DNA of 64,000 nt from Halocafeteria seosinensis (lineage: Eukaryota; Sar; Bigyra; Bicosoecida). A model generated the notes under the pieces. The model was given only the letters and a program-made list of their open reading frames with translations. It was not told the DNA's origin and did not search any database. The stretch is from assembly GCA_001687465.1 (NCBI GenBank), contig LVLI01000295.1, forward strand, positions 124,001 to 188,000, in the 5' to 3' direction. Every line of letters starts with the position of its first letter. Within the stretch, counting starts at the first letter, position 1. The position numbers and the translations under genes are program-made. Shown one piece after another: positions 1 through 11,958 of the stretch.

Positions 1-1942
1 CTCCTCTGGTTTAGTACTTCCTCAATGGTCTTACCAAGAGTTCGTGCTTTCGTAATCTTCTAGACATCTCAAAACGCTTTCTTCGCAGTTGAACATCACA
101 ACTGCCGCAGCTGCTCTGGAATTGTATTGTATTTTACCGAGCTTACTTGTCACCTGAAAGAAAAAAACGAAGAAATTGTATACAGTCTTCCGATTCTCAG
201 CCGTCGAGATACCGTACCTGACGGATTTCTTCGAATGCATCCAGACGATCGAGGTGGTAATGCAACCATCTATCTTTGTCAGCCCATGGGGAATTTTCTT
301 GATACTTTTCTTCATAGATCTGGATGCAAAGAGAAGTTATTCGTGGAACACATATATACATGCAGAAAGTAACCCCTTGACCGAAACGCACCTTCAGCGT
401 ATCTATTGTATCCTGCAAGTGTTGAATCCGTCGCGTTTCACGGATGAGGTCGTAATTGTTGGCGAAAACGTTTACGTAAGCAACGAAGGTGTTCTCATAT
501 ACAGTATTTCCTGCATAAAATTGGTAATATTAAATCATATCTCCCTTTAGTCGTACGCAGTGACACCCCGTACCCATATGTTTCCCTTCTTCAACAGGAA
601 GCGCGAGTCCCATTCGACCACGTCGATATTTTACGGCGCTCTTCGTATTCAGGATCACTTTGATGTTATTTCCGGTAACCATACTGAAGCATTCCACGGA
701 ATCACTTGCTTGAATCAGCTAAACAGACTTACGGTCGGGATGAGACTTACGGGCGCTGTATCACTTTTGGGGGAAGCGCACAAGGCGCTGTCCAATCCGG
801 AGCTCGCGGATCGTACAACTTTGCGAAATGTAACGCTAATTCGGTTTCTGTTACGTCGCTTGGTAGGTTTTTGACAAGGACAGAGTAATCACTGGCGAGA
901 GGTTGAGGAAAGCTCCTCTTCACTTTCTGGGTTGTTATCTTGTACCAAAACCAAACAACAACGAAGAAGAATCCAAAGCTCGAAAAAGCATCGAGAAGAG
1001 ACACTATCATGGAAGCCTCGGCAAAGGTCATGGTAGTGGCGAACGGAACCTGCATCAGCGCATCCCCGGAACAATCGTAGCTGACACTTCTATTAAGCAT
1101 TAGAGCAATCGTTCAACACGCACATCAATTTTCTCGAATTCACAGTCTTGTGTATCATCCAGGAAGCATGGTGCGGTATATTCGCCACTCCTTTCGCCGT
1201 CACGAGCTCCCAAGTTACCTAGAGTTACCTGGGCTACTGTGAGGCCGTCCATGTCAATATTAGTAAATCGTCTTCCGGCGGACAGAATGGTTAGCGAAAA
1301 GATGGAGAGAACAGCGATAACCCAGAGAGATATAGCCATACATTTCTGCAAACTTGATATCACGTGAGGATATAGGGTTGCTGTCTCTTCAGAACATACG
1401 GAACGCTTACATGGAGTCCGAAATGCCATCGCATATTTGACGGTGCATCCTTCACTGTTGCCTTAGGCACTCGAGAATAGCAAAACTGACCTCTGCCTCC
1501 GAGCAGTTTCTTGTTATTACCAGCCACTTCCGCCTGCATATACGCTTTTTCAAGTCTATGTCGATGAGATGCCGTGGGACTTTGCTCATGCTCTTCTTAC
1601 CTGGGCAATTACTGGCGGCATCCATGGAAATTCATGTTGGACCACCAACTTAGCTCTGCGAATTTTACGGTTTCCTCCTACTTTAATGTTTGAGCTCGTC
1701 TCATCGTTGACTCTGCGCTTGTACTCATATGTCTGTATTTGTTCCTGAACATTGGCTTTCACCGTCTCCGCGTCAGCCACTACTCTCCCTGGCTGCTTGC
1801 GTAGATTGAGCGTTTTATTCGCTCTTTTCGCTCCTATTCTCTTGTGGATCTTTCGCTGCCGATGATCAAAGAGGTCCTGGTAGTACTTGTTTTTCTCGAA
1901 TTTGTCGATGGCAGCTGCACTGTCTTCTTGTTTGTCATCCAT
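1..1942 (-). CDS. TMEM63/OSCA (CSC1)-like mechanosensitive cation channel, 3' part beyond the left edge
   Basis: The protein is probably a membrane cation channel of the OSCA/TMEM63 (DUF221) family, which opens under membrane tension or osmotic stress. The start at 1942 opens a lysine/arginine-rich cytosolic leader of about 115 residues that ends at a clear donor near 1600. Short exons follow. One carries the first membrane segment (CMAISLWVIAVLSIFSL, about 1340-1300). A second segment near 1010-950 runs into an aromatic stretch. After that comes the family's cytosolic RRM-like region, with 'SDYSVLVKNLPSDVTE' (about 880-830) and, near 110-60, 'AAAVVMFNCEESVLRCLEDY'. The last visible exon ends at a donor near 30, so the remaining membrane helices and pore lie outside the window. 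The splice between about 1100 and 1150 is unresolved. The gene diverges from the coiled-coil gene starting at 2890. The family call rests on motif recognition. Confidence 0.7.
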
Positions 1943-2889
1943 CTTTCGTAGCCGTTGTCATCAACAAGATGTCGGTTGCTCAAACTCGGTTCTCCCACTA
2001 AGCCCACTAGCCAGGGAATGCATTATATCGCATGTCACAGCGTCATGAGTAAAGGATTCTATGGGGCAGTGTCGAGTCGACACAAACACATGGATTTAAT
2101 ATGGTGTGGATTAACGCCTTGTAGCCGACTTCAATGTTTGTTGAAGTGCTGGCCAGCACAGAATTGGGTGGGATCGCTACTAAGGAACGGCATTAGTGGC
2201 ATTGTTTGTAACTTGGTTTCAACAGAGTGCTGGAAAGGAATGATCCAAACTCGGTGTGTTCGAAAGTAGCAATGTCGTCGGCGTTTGTGGGGCAAGTTGC
2301 CGTGGCAGTCGTGCAGAAAGAAGCAACGATGTTTGTCATAAGCTGAAACGCGGGCGCCACAATATGTCTATTGCGGATCTATGCGCTACAAAACATTACT
2401 CGATGCTAAAGGATTTTGCACAGCGTGTCATTCAGTACAAGTGGTAGCATCCAGCCCCAGTACAGGTGGAACTGGAATTCACTGTGTTCGCTAAGCCAGC
2501 TAAGCTCTGAGAGAATATCCTGTAGCATCCATCGATTCTACAACAGCTTGCTTCGACACTTCAGGCCTGGACTCTCGAATTTAATCAATTCGCGCTCTCC
2601 CTCTTCTTCTCCTTCACTGCTTCACTCTGGAGCGTCTGGTGCGAACTTCAATCGCGATCAGGTCGCAAGCACAAAATTGAGCCATATGATGACAAAAAAG
2701 GCGCATTGTGAAACCGCTTGGTCTTGCATGTTTCGGCATATAGTATCAAATATTGTAGTACACTCCATCTCGGTTGAAACGTTTTGAGCGCTTCAGGAGC
2801 GGCAGCTCTGGAACTTGCGGGAGCGCTTCGTCCTAACGGTTGGAGAGGTTTTTCGTGGAAGTCGCTCAACTCGAAAGCCCCAAAATAAA
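1943..2889. other. Intergenic region between divergent genes
   Basis: This stretch separates two divergent start codons and must hold both promoters. Open frames here are short, many begin without ATG, and none shows a recognisable domain. I see no RNA gene or strong repeat. Confidence 0.5.
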
Positions 2890-5688
2890 ATGAGCAACAA
2901 TGAGGAGAAGGAAAATATGGACGGAAGCTTTTCGAGAAAGCAGGCGGTGCCGAATCAACCGACACTTTTAGGAGCAAAGAGTTTCCAGAATTTACGCGGT
3001 TCTTCCCCCATGGAAGCCGAAGGCAGCGTTAGCAGTGGAGATGAGCAATCCTCCCCATCTCCTGAGCAAACCAAAAGTACATCCTTCCCGCCTATCGGCG
3101 GTGCTGGTGCAGCAAATGCCTCGGGATCAGCTGCGAAACAAGAAGATGTTATGGAAACGGCAAAAAAACCGATCTGGCTTCTGACTGGAGAGGAAGATAG
3201 CGCTGAGTACCGGAAACGTAAAATGGAGCAAGCAAAATTACGCCCTCGGTCCTTGAGCCAAATCGAGCTCCCTTCCAAAAGCGGCGGAGCTACTCCAAGA
3301 TCTCGTGGAAATACAACGAGCGCGTTTGAAAGCGCTCAGATGGAGGAAATGGAAGGTGGAACTCCCCTACGACGTTCTCACACAACTTCGGAAGCGGTAG
3401 AGCAGCGCCGTGAAGAGACAGATCAATCAGAGCAACTACAGAATACAGGGATACAAGAAGAGAAGAAGATAGACAGCGATAAAGCTCCTAGTGTCCGTAA
3501 AGAAGAATCTACGACCACGTCGATGGAACGCATGCCTGGACTCGACGAGTCATTAGTGAGTGATGGAGAGGGTAAACGAGGCCAGGAATCGCACGGTGGG
3601 GGTTCAGCACCGCGACGAGACACGCGTAGATCCTCAGCAGCTATGGAAGACAAAGAACAGTCCACCTTTCAACTTCAGGAACAAATCCGCAAGTTTATGG
3701 CCCGTAGGGACAAGGTTATTAAGGAACGCAAAGAAGTAGAGGCATATCAACGGCTGCTGCGAGAGTAAGATTTACTATTGTTTCCTCCATATTTGCCGAG
3801 CTTTCTATGCTTTCTATTATGGTGTGCAGAGCCATTGACAAATTAAACGAATCACGAGGCAAAATGGGTGGATATCATGCTGTTCAAGAGAATGAAGGTA
3901 AGATAACAGAATTGCAAGTCTTTCATAGACCCTTTGTATATGATTCAATTTTGTTGTGCAGCGGTGATGGAGAGAAACCTTGAAATATTGGAAAAGCGCG
4001 TTGCGAAAGCTAACGTTGACTTAATGGAAGAGCGCACTAACAATGAACACTTACGCCGGGCAGTTGATGAGCGGAGGAAACAAAAGAATGCAAAGGAGGA
4101 GGCTATCCAGAAACTAGAGGTCGAAAATGAGAATATCAAATCAAAAATTAAGAAATATGAACAGGTACGTTGCAGAATCGTTATTGTTTTATATCTTCAG
4201 GGCCATTCTGTTATGTGCTTCAATGTTCAGGACATCGACGAATACGACCGAACGCGGGAGCGTGTCGAAGAAGATATTGATGTAGCTCTGAATGAAACGA
4301 AGTCACGGCTTGCCGAATTGGAGAACGAGTACGAGGTCCTTGAGGATACTATCAATAAATCGAAATTTCAAATGGACCTTCCTGTGCCCAAAGTTTCTGG
4401 ACAGGACTCATCCGTGTATGAGGACGAGAGTCATGCGGTAACTAAGGAAGAAGCTGAGAGTGTTATCTCCAAGCACGGCTTTGGAAGCCCCTTAAAGGCG
4501 TGCAAGTCTCCCGAGCGGAGTAAGGATAAATCAAAAGACCGATGGCCCAACATACATGAGGCCCTACAAAGTATCGATAAGTCAGAAGATCCAACATTGA
4601 CGCTGAAGCAGATCTGGGAACAGGTCTCCTGGGTAACAGGCATCGAGTCGCCAGAGGAATTTTCGAACAGATTTATGGAGGGTAATGAACTTAATTACAA
4701 TTTGTTCCGGCGTCTCGATGGATTGAAAAAAGAATCGGAAGAGTTGAGGAGTAGAATACAGCAGGTACGTAGAACAACGCCCGCGTCTTCGACTGCTCTC
4801 AGTCTTCCATGTGCGCTTTGTTGCAGTACCGAAATGAAATTGAGCAAAGAGAGCATGAGCTGCGTGTAACGGACACAGAGCGGAAAGGAGTATTTGAATC
4901 AATGCAGAAGCAAATAAACCAGGCAAAGCAGAAAAAGAAAAGGTAAGCTCGTGTGCCTGCTACTAAATACTCATTGCACTTAGCGTTCTAATTGTATGCG
5001 CTGCAGGCAAGCGCAAGAAATCGAGATTCTCCAACAGGCACAGAAAGAGCTTGGCGACGGTGTTAAGCGATTACTGGAAACATTAGATGCTAATGTTCCT
5101 GTTTCCCATGCTACTGAGGGTAGTGACTGCCGTAGATTATATTCAATGTTCGAATACCGATTGAAGCAGGTACTAAGCGCTTACGCTCGTTTTACTGGCC
5201 AACTTCCATCTGGTCGGCGGAAGTCTACCGAAGAGCAGTCTGTTAGTCAAACTCTTCCGAAGCACAGTTCAGCGGCTCAATCAATGGATGCTACCAAGCC
5301 GTTGTCCAACGTAGAACGACGACAGTATATTGATCTCTCTATCATGGACATCCGTAAGGGAATGCTCGCAGCGGCGGCGGACGAGTATGTTGGTGTGCAG
5401 ACACCGCGTAGTGAGCAAGAAGAACCTCAAGAAGAAGCTGCCGAAGAGGAAGCCGGGCGATCTTCTCCAACTCGGCAAGGCAAGAGTCATCAGTTGCACG
5501 TACAAACCAGTAGTAGCAGTCAACGAGATCATCTACTACAACCAGCTAACTTTGTTGTCGGCCCTGATTCCCCAGTAAGATCGCGTCCCACTTCTACTCC
5601 AAAACCGCGTACTGAAGTGCCTTCACCCAAGAATATGCGCACCCTAGAGCAGGCCGAATTTAGTGCAGCAAAAAATGACAAATTATAA
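2890..5688 (+). CDS. Coiled-coil protein resembling outer-dynein-arm docking complex subunits (CCDC63/114/151 type)
   Basis: The first in-frame ATG is at 2890. Residues 1 to about 250 are a disordered, Ser/Glu-rich leader. The rest is almost entirely long coiled coil, spread over about six exons joined by small introns (for example after 3762, 3900, 4165 and 4765). Heptad-rich stretches include 'NLEILEKRVAKANVDL' and 'KLEVENENIKSKIKKYEQ'. A short globular linker, 'WVTGIESPEEFSNRF' followed by 'NLFRRLDGLKKESEEL', has the form seen in CCDC63/CCDC114/CCDC151 proteins, which anchor outer dynein arms to ciliary doublets. The tail after about 5200 is low in complexity. IFT140 in the same window shows the organism makes cilia, so the role is plausible, but coiled coils attract false matches. 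Another axonemal coiled-coil protein is possible. Confidence 0.55.
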
Positions 5689-5734
5689 CTGCAAAAGATT
5701 ACATTTAGTCGCTGTTGTGTCATTTTACATACTA

Positions 5735-8073
5735 CTAATGGAAGTAACCGACAGTATCCCAGAATGAACACATTTCTTGACTATTCTCAGTATAAATGTC
5801 AACTTTTGTGCCGTTGCCAAACCCGATATTCGGTCTGTTCTCAACATTCCACAAGGGCCATTGCACCGGAACGTCTTGTCCTTTGTTAGGGTTCCCCGTG
5901 CTAACAAAATTTGTCCAATAGCGTTGCATAGTCTGGGAGAATTCAGCCTCCGCCTTGGTGAAAGTACCGTTTACTTGGGGAACATCATTGTGAAAGACAA
6001 ACGGCAGCTCGCTTGCATGACAAACCTGCAATGCAAAACCGGAATTATCAGTGGCGTATGGGTTGACGAAAACGATTCCAAAAATAGATGTGCCTACCTT
6101 CGTTACGCAAATTGAAGGCAGACCAAACTTGTGGTAAATATCCGCATGGGAGAATATGTGGGAGAACCGATAGACGTACGCGCCTACGCCTTTACTGACC
6201 AATGCGGTAGCGAATTTTTGAGAAGAACATCGGAAAAGGTAGTCCTGGAGAATAAAAGCTTTTGAAATAAAATACAGGCGTGTGTCGCTGATAGACACCG
6301 ACATACCGTGAGCGTCTGCGATATTATTACCCGGGCATCATCAGTAGTATTCGGAGCATAACGAGGTCGCGCCGAGATCCTCTTGGAGTTGTCTATACCA
6401 AAAACGACATCATAGAATATCGGTGCCAAAAACGAGGGCAGTGGGTTTTCAATGGCAGCATAAATGAAGGTTGATCCCTCATTACGGTTGGTACCCAGGA
6501 GAAGCGGAACGTCTGTGAAATTTCCTTCCTCTACGGCTTTCAACGGCTCCTGGGGAATCACCTTCCCATCAATCGTTGGGGTAAATTGAAGAAAACCTGC
6601 AAGGCCAATAATTTTCGTCATATAAGCCTTTGGGTGACCATTGACTCGAATACCGTACCATCGAGTAAGTGTCGCCAATTTGCCTCGATGAACGTCCACA
6701 CATCTCCTCCTGCCTTCTTCCAGGCATTATTGACATCTTTAATGGTGGCATTTTGCATGCATTTGAGGTTGCATTTAGATTCAGCAACAACGATCTGAAG
6801 TTCTTCCTTTGTCAGGTATTCTGAGTCTTCTAACGCTGATTTCGCAAATAGGTGTCGGAGCGCATCAGGGGCCGAAGACGGATGGAGTCCGTTTTTGTTG
6901 CCGTCGATGCGTTTTGCTCGGTCGCTCGTTTCGCAGCATTGGAGGACAGAGCAAACTTTGAGACCATAGTATGCCGCCTCTTCCTCGTTCTTGTAAACGA
7001 AGCCTGAGGGATTACTCTCCATTAAACCTTGATGGAATAAGCCTTTCGAGCTTGGAGATACCATGTGGAAACCCACACTCATTGCTCCTGCGCTTTCTCC
7101 CCAAACAGTCACTCTCGAATGATTTCCTCCGAATACTCCGATATTATCTCGAACCCACTTCAAGGCCATTTGCTGATCGAGGAAACCTTGGTTGCCGGGT
7201 AACTCTTCTGTAACAATAAAGCCATAAGCTCCCAGCCTGCATCGTTATCATTGTCGAAGATAAACATTAATAAGTAAAATTTGGAAAAATTAAACTACTT
7301 CATCTTACCTATAATTGGAAGTGACTACGACAACATCTCCGTGAGATGACATGTAGTTGCCTTCGTAGATACCAAATGGTCCTTGGTTGCTACCTTCTTG
7401 AAACCCACCTGAGACGAAGGGCAAAGTCGCTGAGCTCTTCTTGGAGTAATACGTTCAAGACACAGATATATCCTCACCTCCATGGAAGAAAATCATCACA
7501 GGCCAGCCATTCGCTGGTGGTGCTGAAGCCGGAGTGTACACATTCAAGTTCAGGCAGTCCTCGGATTGAACCTGACGACGCAAAACCTCGGTGACACTAG
7601 GATACAGCTAAGGGAGACAACTTCGGTCGATTCGGGCTCACTTTAGGGACATCTGCGTTGTGATGAGTTTGGGGACAACCAGGACCGAATGTTGTGGCAT
7701 TGAATACACCATTCCAAGGAGCGCGTCTCTGGGGAGGCCGGAAGCGGTTCTCTCCTCCGGTGGATGCTGCGTAAGGGATACCCTTCCAGAACTGTACATG
7801 GCTCGAATTAACCAGAAGAGTCATATGCATACAATGTGTGAGGAAAATTAAAGTCTAACATACTTTGGCATTTTCTTCAGGAAGCTCAATTCCTTGCACA
7901 ATTCCGTCTCCGTTCGGCAATTTTGCATAAACATACTGGGTGCCAGAGGCATCCTTCCCTTTCTGCTTTGACCCACGAACAGAATTCGATGGTGGAGCGT
8001 CTATTCCGCGTGACGCAGAGGCCAGAAGCGCCCCTTGCAACGCAATATACGCTAAAATCAGAGAGGATCTCAT
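5735..8073 (-). CDS. Secreted type-B carboxylesterase / cholinesterase-like hydrolase
   Basis: This is an alpha/beta hydrolase of the carboxylesterase type-B family, which cleaves carboxylic esters and probably works in the secretory pathway or outside the cell. The start at 8073 opens a signal peptide (MRSSLILAYIALQGALLASAS). The order of motifs is canonical: 'FWKGIPYAAST' and 'RFRPPQRRAPWNGV' near the N-terminus (about 7800-7700), the nucleophile elbow 'VTVWGESAGAMS' (about 7110-7070), the acid region 'LLLGTNRNEGSTF' (about 6510-6470), and the catalytic-histidine region 'VCHASELPFVFHN' (about 6030-5990). All three triad positions are therefore present. At least six exons are needed, with small introns near 7860, 7600, 7450, 7270, 6630, 6300 and 6100. 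It ends 46 bases from the stop of the convergent coiled-coil gene. The natural substrate cannot be read from the sequence. Confidence 0.88.
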
Positions 8074-8709
8074 CCTGGGAACTGCACCGGGCGGACTCTG
8101 TTCAAACGGTCGGTATCCACGAATACGAGGGTGGAGACAATACTAGCATAGTAATATAAACTTCCTCGATTGTCTGTTCGGATCAACCCTTTGAAAACGA
8201 GCATATGACTCCGTATGCCTATAGAACAAGGGGGAATTGCGTCTTCAAGCACCTTCAAGAGGCTGCCAAAGTGCTCAGCGTCAGATGCTGTACAAACCCT
8301 ACCTTCGATGTAACAATCAACTGGCGATTGATGTGCTTCTTGCATAGCAAATGTTGGACGAATGTGCAAGGAAAGTGTTGTACCATTGGTCTTGCTTGAG
8401 AAGTGTACGAAAGGCGAGAAAATGACAGAGAGATTCACGTATGTAGACATAGCAAGCACCCTTAAATGGTGGGCACGACCGCACTCAATGGCTCGTAAAG
8501 AGAAGTGACGTGGGGAGTATCCCAAAAATGTATATACTTCCTGATACCGGTAATACACTCGAACTCACGTCCTGGAGGGTGGGTAACATGCGCAGCCTTA
8601 AGTTTCCCTCGATGGTACTGTCTTCTTCTTGCATAATCGTCATAACTGTAGCTGAAAACATCACTTCCGCCAATTCAAAGGCCCAATTGAGTTCGGGAGT
8701 CCAATTCTA
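8070..8709 (-). CDS. Unrecognised protein of about 190 residues, limits approximate
   Basis: I do not recognise this gene. Three coding pieces join in phase: an exon from about 8709 containing 'ELNWAFELAEVMFSATVM' and ending at a donor after 'LPTLQD' (about 8576); an exon with 'FLGYSPRHFSLRAIECGR' (about 8546-8450); and one with 'LSLHIRPTFAMQEAHQ' and 'SLLKVLEDAIPPCSIG' running to a stop at 8070. There is no in-frame ATG before MFSATV, so either that is the start or a short upstream exon exists between 8720 and 8800. The first intron would be only about 30 nt. The stop codon TGA overlaps the ATG of the carboxylesterase on the same strand, so the final exon may really end earlier. It is divergent from the YEATS gene. 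Confidence 0.4.
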
Positions 8710-8878
8710 ATGGACAACGGGGGCCTCCTCACGGGAGCCTGGAATTTGTCGCCGACAAAATTGACGGATCATGTATTCTGGCGTATTGTTTGATGCCGGT
8801 GTTCAAAGTTCCAACCACAAATTCGTCAAATAATAGCTACAGGGACTGTTGTATACAAGTGTTTAGAATAGCCCAACA

Positions 8879-10105
8879 ATGTCGTCATCATCATCATCAT
8901 CACAAGGGAAATCGGTGGGGTTTGAGGGCCAAGCGCAGCCCACACAGCAGACGAGAGCCTCTGCTAAAGGCGGCAAGTATGGGCAGAGTGATTCTGCAGG
9001 CGCAGAAGAAGCAGCAGTAGCCAATCAAGACACTCACCCTGAGGAAGAAGAGGAGGATGTGGATATGCAAGGCAATCAAGCAGAGGGTATCCAACCAGAG
9101 TCCAGTCAAGCACAAGCATCAGCTAATGGAGACGAAGGCGGCGACGCTGAGGGCCAATCGACAAATGTGAGAGCGCCTTCGAGGTCGGTCTATGTGCCTA
9201 TCGTATACGGGACCATGTCCTGGTGGCTGGGGCGCCCTGGTCCAGGATCAGACAAGGAGCATTCTCACAGATGGAAAGCCTACGTGAGGGGAGCTGATGG
9301 ACGAGACATCTCATACGCTGTACGAGCTGTTGTTTTCAAATTGCACCCATCCTTTGCGAATCCAGATAGAGGTATGTATTTCTCCATATTCGGATCTTGC
9401 CTAATGTGGGAGCTCATATATGTCTTGTGCGCAGAAGTAACTTCACCACCGTTTGAATTGAATGAAACTGGTTGGGGAGAGTTTGACCTTCATATCAAAA
9501 TATTCTTCCACGATTTGAATGCCAAACCGATCACACGAAAACACACCCTACGTCTATATCATAATGGAGGGCAAATTTCCAAAGAAGCTGTACGTGAGAC
9601 TGGACAGGTTCTTGGCGTGTAATTGATATTGTTTTGCCCCCCATTCATGTTGAACGCAGCCTGTAGTATCTGAAAACTATGATGAAATCGTTTTCAACGA
9701 TTTGCATAAATTTAATCCACAAATTAGGGAGCAGCTTCTGCGCGGTCCTCAGAAGCAAGAAGAAGAACACGAAGGTGCCGAATACCATCAGGAGTTTTCT
9801 CCTGACGATGACTTAAGAGGCATTGCACAAGCACATGCGTTTATAACTGCAGAAACTGAACGTATGTGTTTTTATTTATTGTGTGTCGATTTAGGGCAAA
9901 ATATTGTCATTTCTTCCGCTTCTTTGGTTTATCTCTTTTTCCAGGCCTGAGAGAGCGCCTTGCAAGAGCAGACGCTGAAGCCGAAGCTTTGAGTGTTGAT
10001 ATCATGCAACTTGGTGGTTCACCAACCGACTATTTAAGCGATGTAGTGACACATCGAATGGCCTCTCAAGTTGCAGAGTCTATAGCTCGTCAAGAAACGG
10101 GATAA
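8879..10105 (+). CDS. YEATS4: YEATS-domain protein, GAS41/YEATS4/Yaf9 type
   Basis: YEATS proteins of this subfamily read acylated lysines on histone H3 and belong to SWR1/SRCAP and NuA4/TIP60 complexes. Four exons (8879-9371, 9435-9589, 9660-9861, 9945-10105) join in phase to give 336 residues. A Ser/Gln-rich leader of about 95 residues precedes the YEATS domain (about 100-210). It has the hallmarks 'VPIVYGTMSWWL', 'HSHRWKAYVRG', 'VVFKLHPSFANPDR' and 'PPFELNETGWGEFDLHIKIFF', then 'HTLRLYHNG'. The following 'PVVSENYDEIVF' is also typical of the GAS41 group. The C-terminal part has a helical segment (RERLARADAEAEALS), as expected for complex assembly. The usual GAS41 length is about 225-230, and the excess here lies mainly in the leader and an acidic linker. 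This is a confident family call. Confidence 0.9.
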
Positions 10106-10443
10106 TTTTGTTGGTTGAAAATACAATACACAGAGAGTGTTTGAAGGTTCCGCAACAGTTGATATTTCTGGTGCGCATATGTCTCTACTACTTTGATAGC
10201 TCCACAGCTACAGCTGTGAACAGTGGTCAGTTGCTAATGATTGTTCGTTATACTCTTTGGCACCAAGGGTTATCATCCAAACCAGATCGCAACTCGCATT
10301 GACTCTCGCAACCCCCAGGTTCACAACCCTCCTACAGCTTAAGCGTGGTTATACAGAGGCATGTTGTGGGATTTGTGCGTGCATCTCCCAGTTTCACTCT
10401 TACCATATGATTGTTGTTCAAGGTTTATGGTGATAGGCCGACG
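10106..10443. other. Intergenic gap
   Basis: About 340 bases lie between the YEATS stop and the MRH gene start on the same strand. No coding signal or repeat is evident. It presumably holds the 3' end of one gene and the promoter of the next. Confidence 0.4.
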
Positions 10444-11958
10444 ATGGTACAGCATCGGCAACAGTGGAATGCTCTCGTGTGCCTTGTGGTGGGGGGCTGC
10501 ATGCACTATGTTAGTGCTGCTGCAGGAGTACAGGAGACGGGAGGACCTGGTTCCCGTCCTGGATCCGGTCTGCACAATATGGACCACGAGAAGCACAAGT
10601 TAGTGGAGGAGGCGTTACAGAAATCATACAGAGATAAAGGCCCGGTCTTTGCGGCGCAAGATGGAAGCACGAGGCTCAGTCGACAGCCGAAAAATGAAGA
10701 AGCGTCGGATTATTTGGATAAAGTGAAGCCCTCAAATTATGAAGACTTCGAGGACATGGAAGATGTGGATGAAATGGGGGACATGCCCGAAGACTACGAT
10801 GAGGAGGATGGACTCCCCATGGGAGACACTGATTTCGAAGATGAACCCTTCGGAGTGGAAGACTCTGTGGTTGAACCAAAGGCTTTACCAAAGGGGCGAA
10901 AACCTATTAAGATTATCAGAAAGGACCCAACGCAATCATACTATAATGGCCCCACCTTTGGGGGCCCAACAGAACCACAGTTTGACGCCTTACAGCCCCT
11001 CTTCGCCAGGGAACCGTCAGCGTTCTCAGGACCACCAGCTTTAAAAGAGCTGGTGGGTAGGTGCTTTGTGCACACCAAGTTCCCGTACACCTACAATTTT
11101 TGCCCCTTCAAGAATATAACTCAGCAAGACAAAGAAAAGAACTCTCAAGTTCTCTTAGGGTAAGTGTTGGAGGACTCTATTATGATGCTGCTGTGTGGAT
11201 GGTTATTGAGGAAGGGTTTCATTACAGCCTTTGGAAGGAATGGACTTCGGAGTTGTCGTCTTCTCCTGTACTGCCAGAGCAATTATACACTGATGGCCAG
11301 CAATGTGCTATTGGACATCGTGCAACTACTGTATGTTAAGCGCATTGGGCCGCGTCGATGAGCTTTCCATACTCACGTTTCTGATGTGCAGGTGGAACTC
11401 AAGTGTGGCAATGTTAACAGCTTGGATAGTGTGAAAGAACCACGGAGTTGTGAGTATACGGCTACCTTCTCTTCGCCACTAGCGTGTTTAAAGGAGGGGG
11501 CTAATTCTTCTGGGCCTTCTGCGGATACAATGTGCCTGGATTGCCGCATGAGATGCCACAAAGCTTTGCAGGGCTGCACGCAATCATGTCACGAAAGACC
11601 TGTTTGCAAATATGCCGAATCTAAAGTATCTTCCACCTCAAATGTTGTACAGACGACAGAATCCAGCTTCATGCGGGCGTCCGAACTTTTACAGAAGGTG
11701 AAACTCTCAAAGGATATCAGCTCTGGGAATATATCCGCCACTCTCGTAGAGGACAAATTGATTGATCTTATCAGTGATTTGGCCTCTCTACGGGAAGATC
11801 ACAGTGGTATTTCCAACACAGTTACAAACACTCAAAACGCGGGGCAACAGTCCACGACTGGCCCAAATACTGCAGGCGAGGGTTCTACCAGTACTAACTC
11901 ACAGAAAGAAGAAAGCAGTAAAGATAAGCCGGATTCGTATCGTTCTCTATATAAGTGA
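10444..11958 (+). CDS. Secretory-pathway MRH-domain protein (glucosidase II beta / OS-9-like lectin family)
   Basis: MRH (mannose-6-phosphate receptor homology) domains bind N-glycans in the ER and Golgi, as in glucosidase II beta, OS-9 and GNPTG. Three exons (10444-11159, 11228-11330, 11392-11958) join in phase for 461 residues. The ATG at 10444 opens a signal peptide (NALVCLVVGGCMHYVSAAA). A long acidic region (about 55-140) follows. The MRH domain (about 210-310) shows 'CFVHTKFPYTYNFCPF', 'LWKEW', 'LYTDGQQCAIGHRATT', 'VELKCGN' and 'EPRSCEYTATFSSPLAC', with Cys spacing and the GQxC/R/CEY landmarks of the fold. A Cys-rich segment (CLDCRMRCHKALQGC) and a Ser/Thr/Gln-rich tail come after it. 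There are no LDL-A repeats and no HDEL-like end, so it is not a standard glucosidase II beta. Which lectin it is remains open. Confidence 0.72.

Noticed and set aside
2416-2787. Plus-strand frame of 123 codons upstream of the coiled-coil gene
   Set aside because: It is Ser-rich, ends before the start at 2890 and has no recognisable domain or splice continuity.
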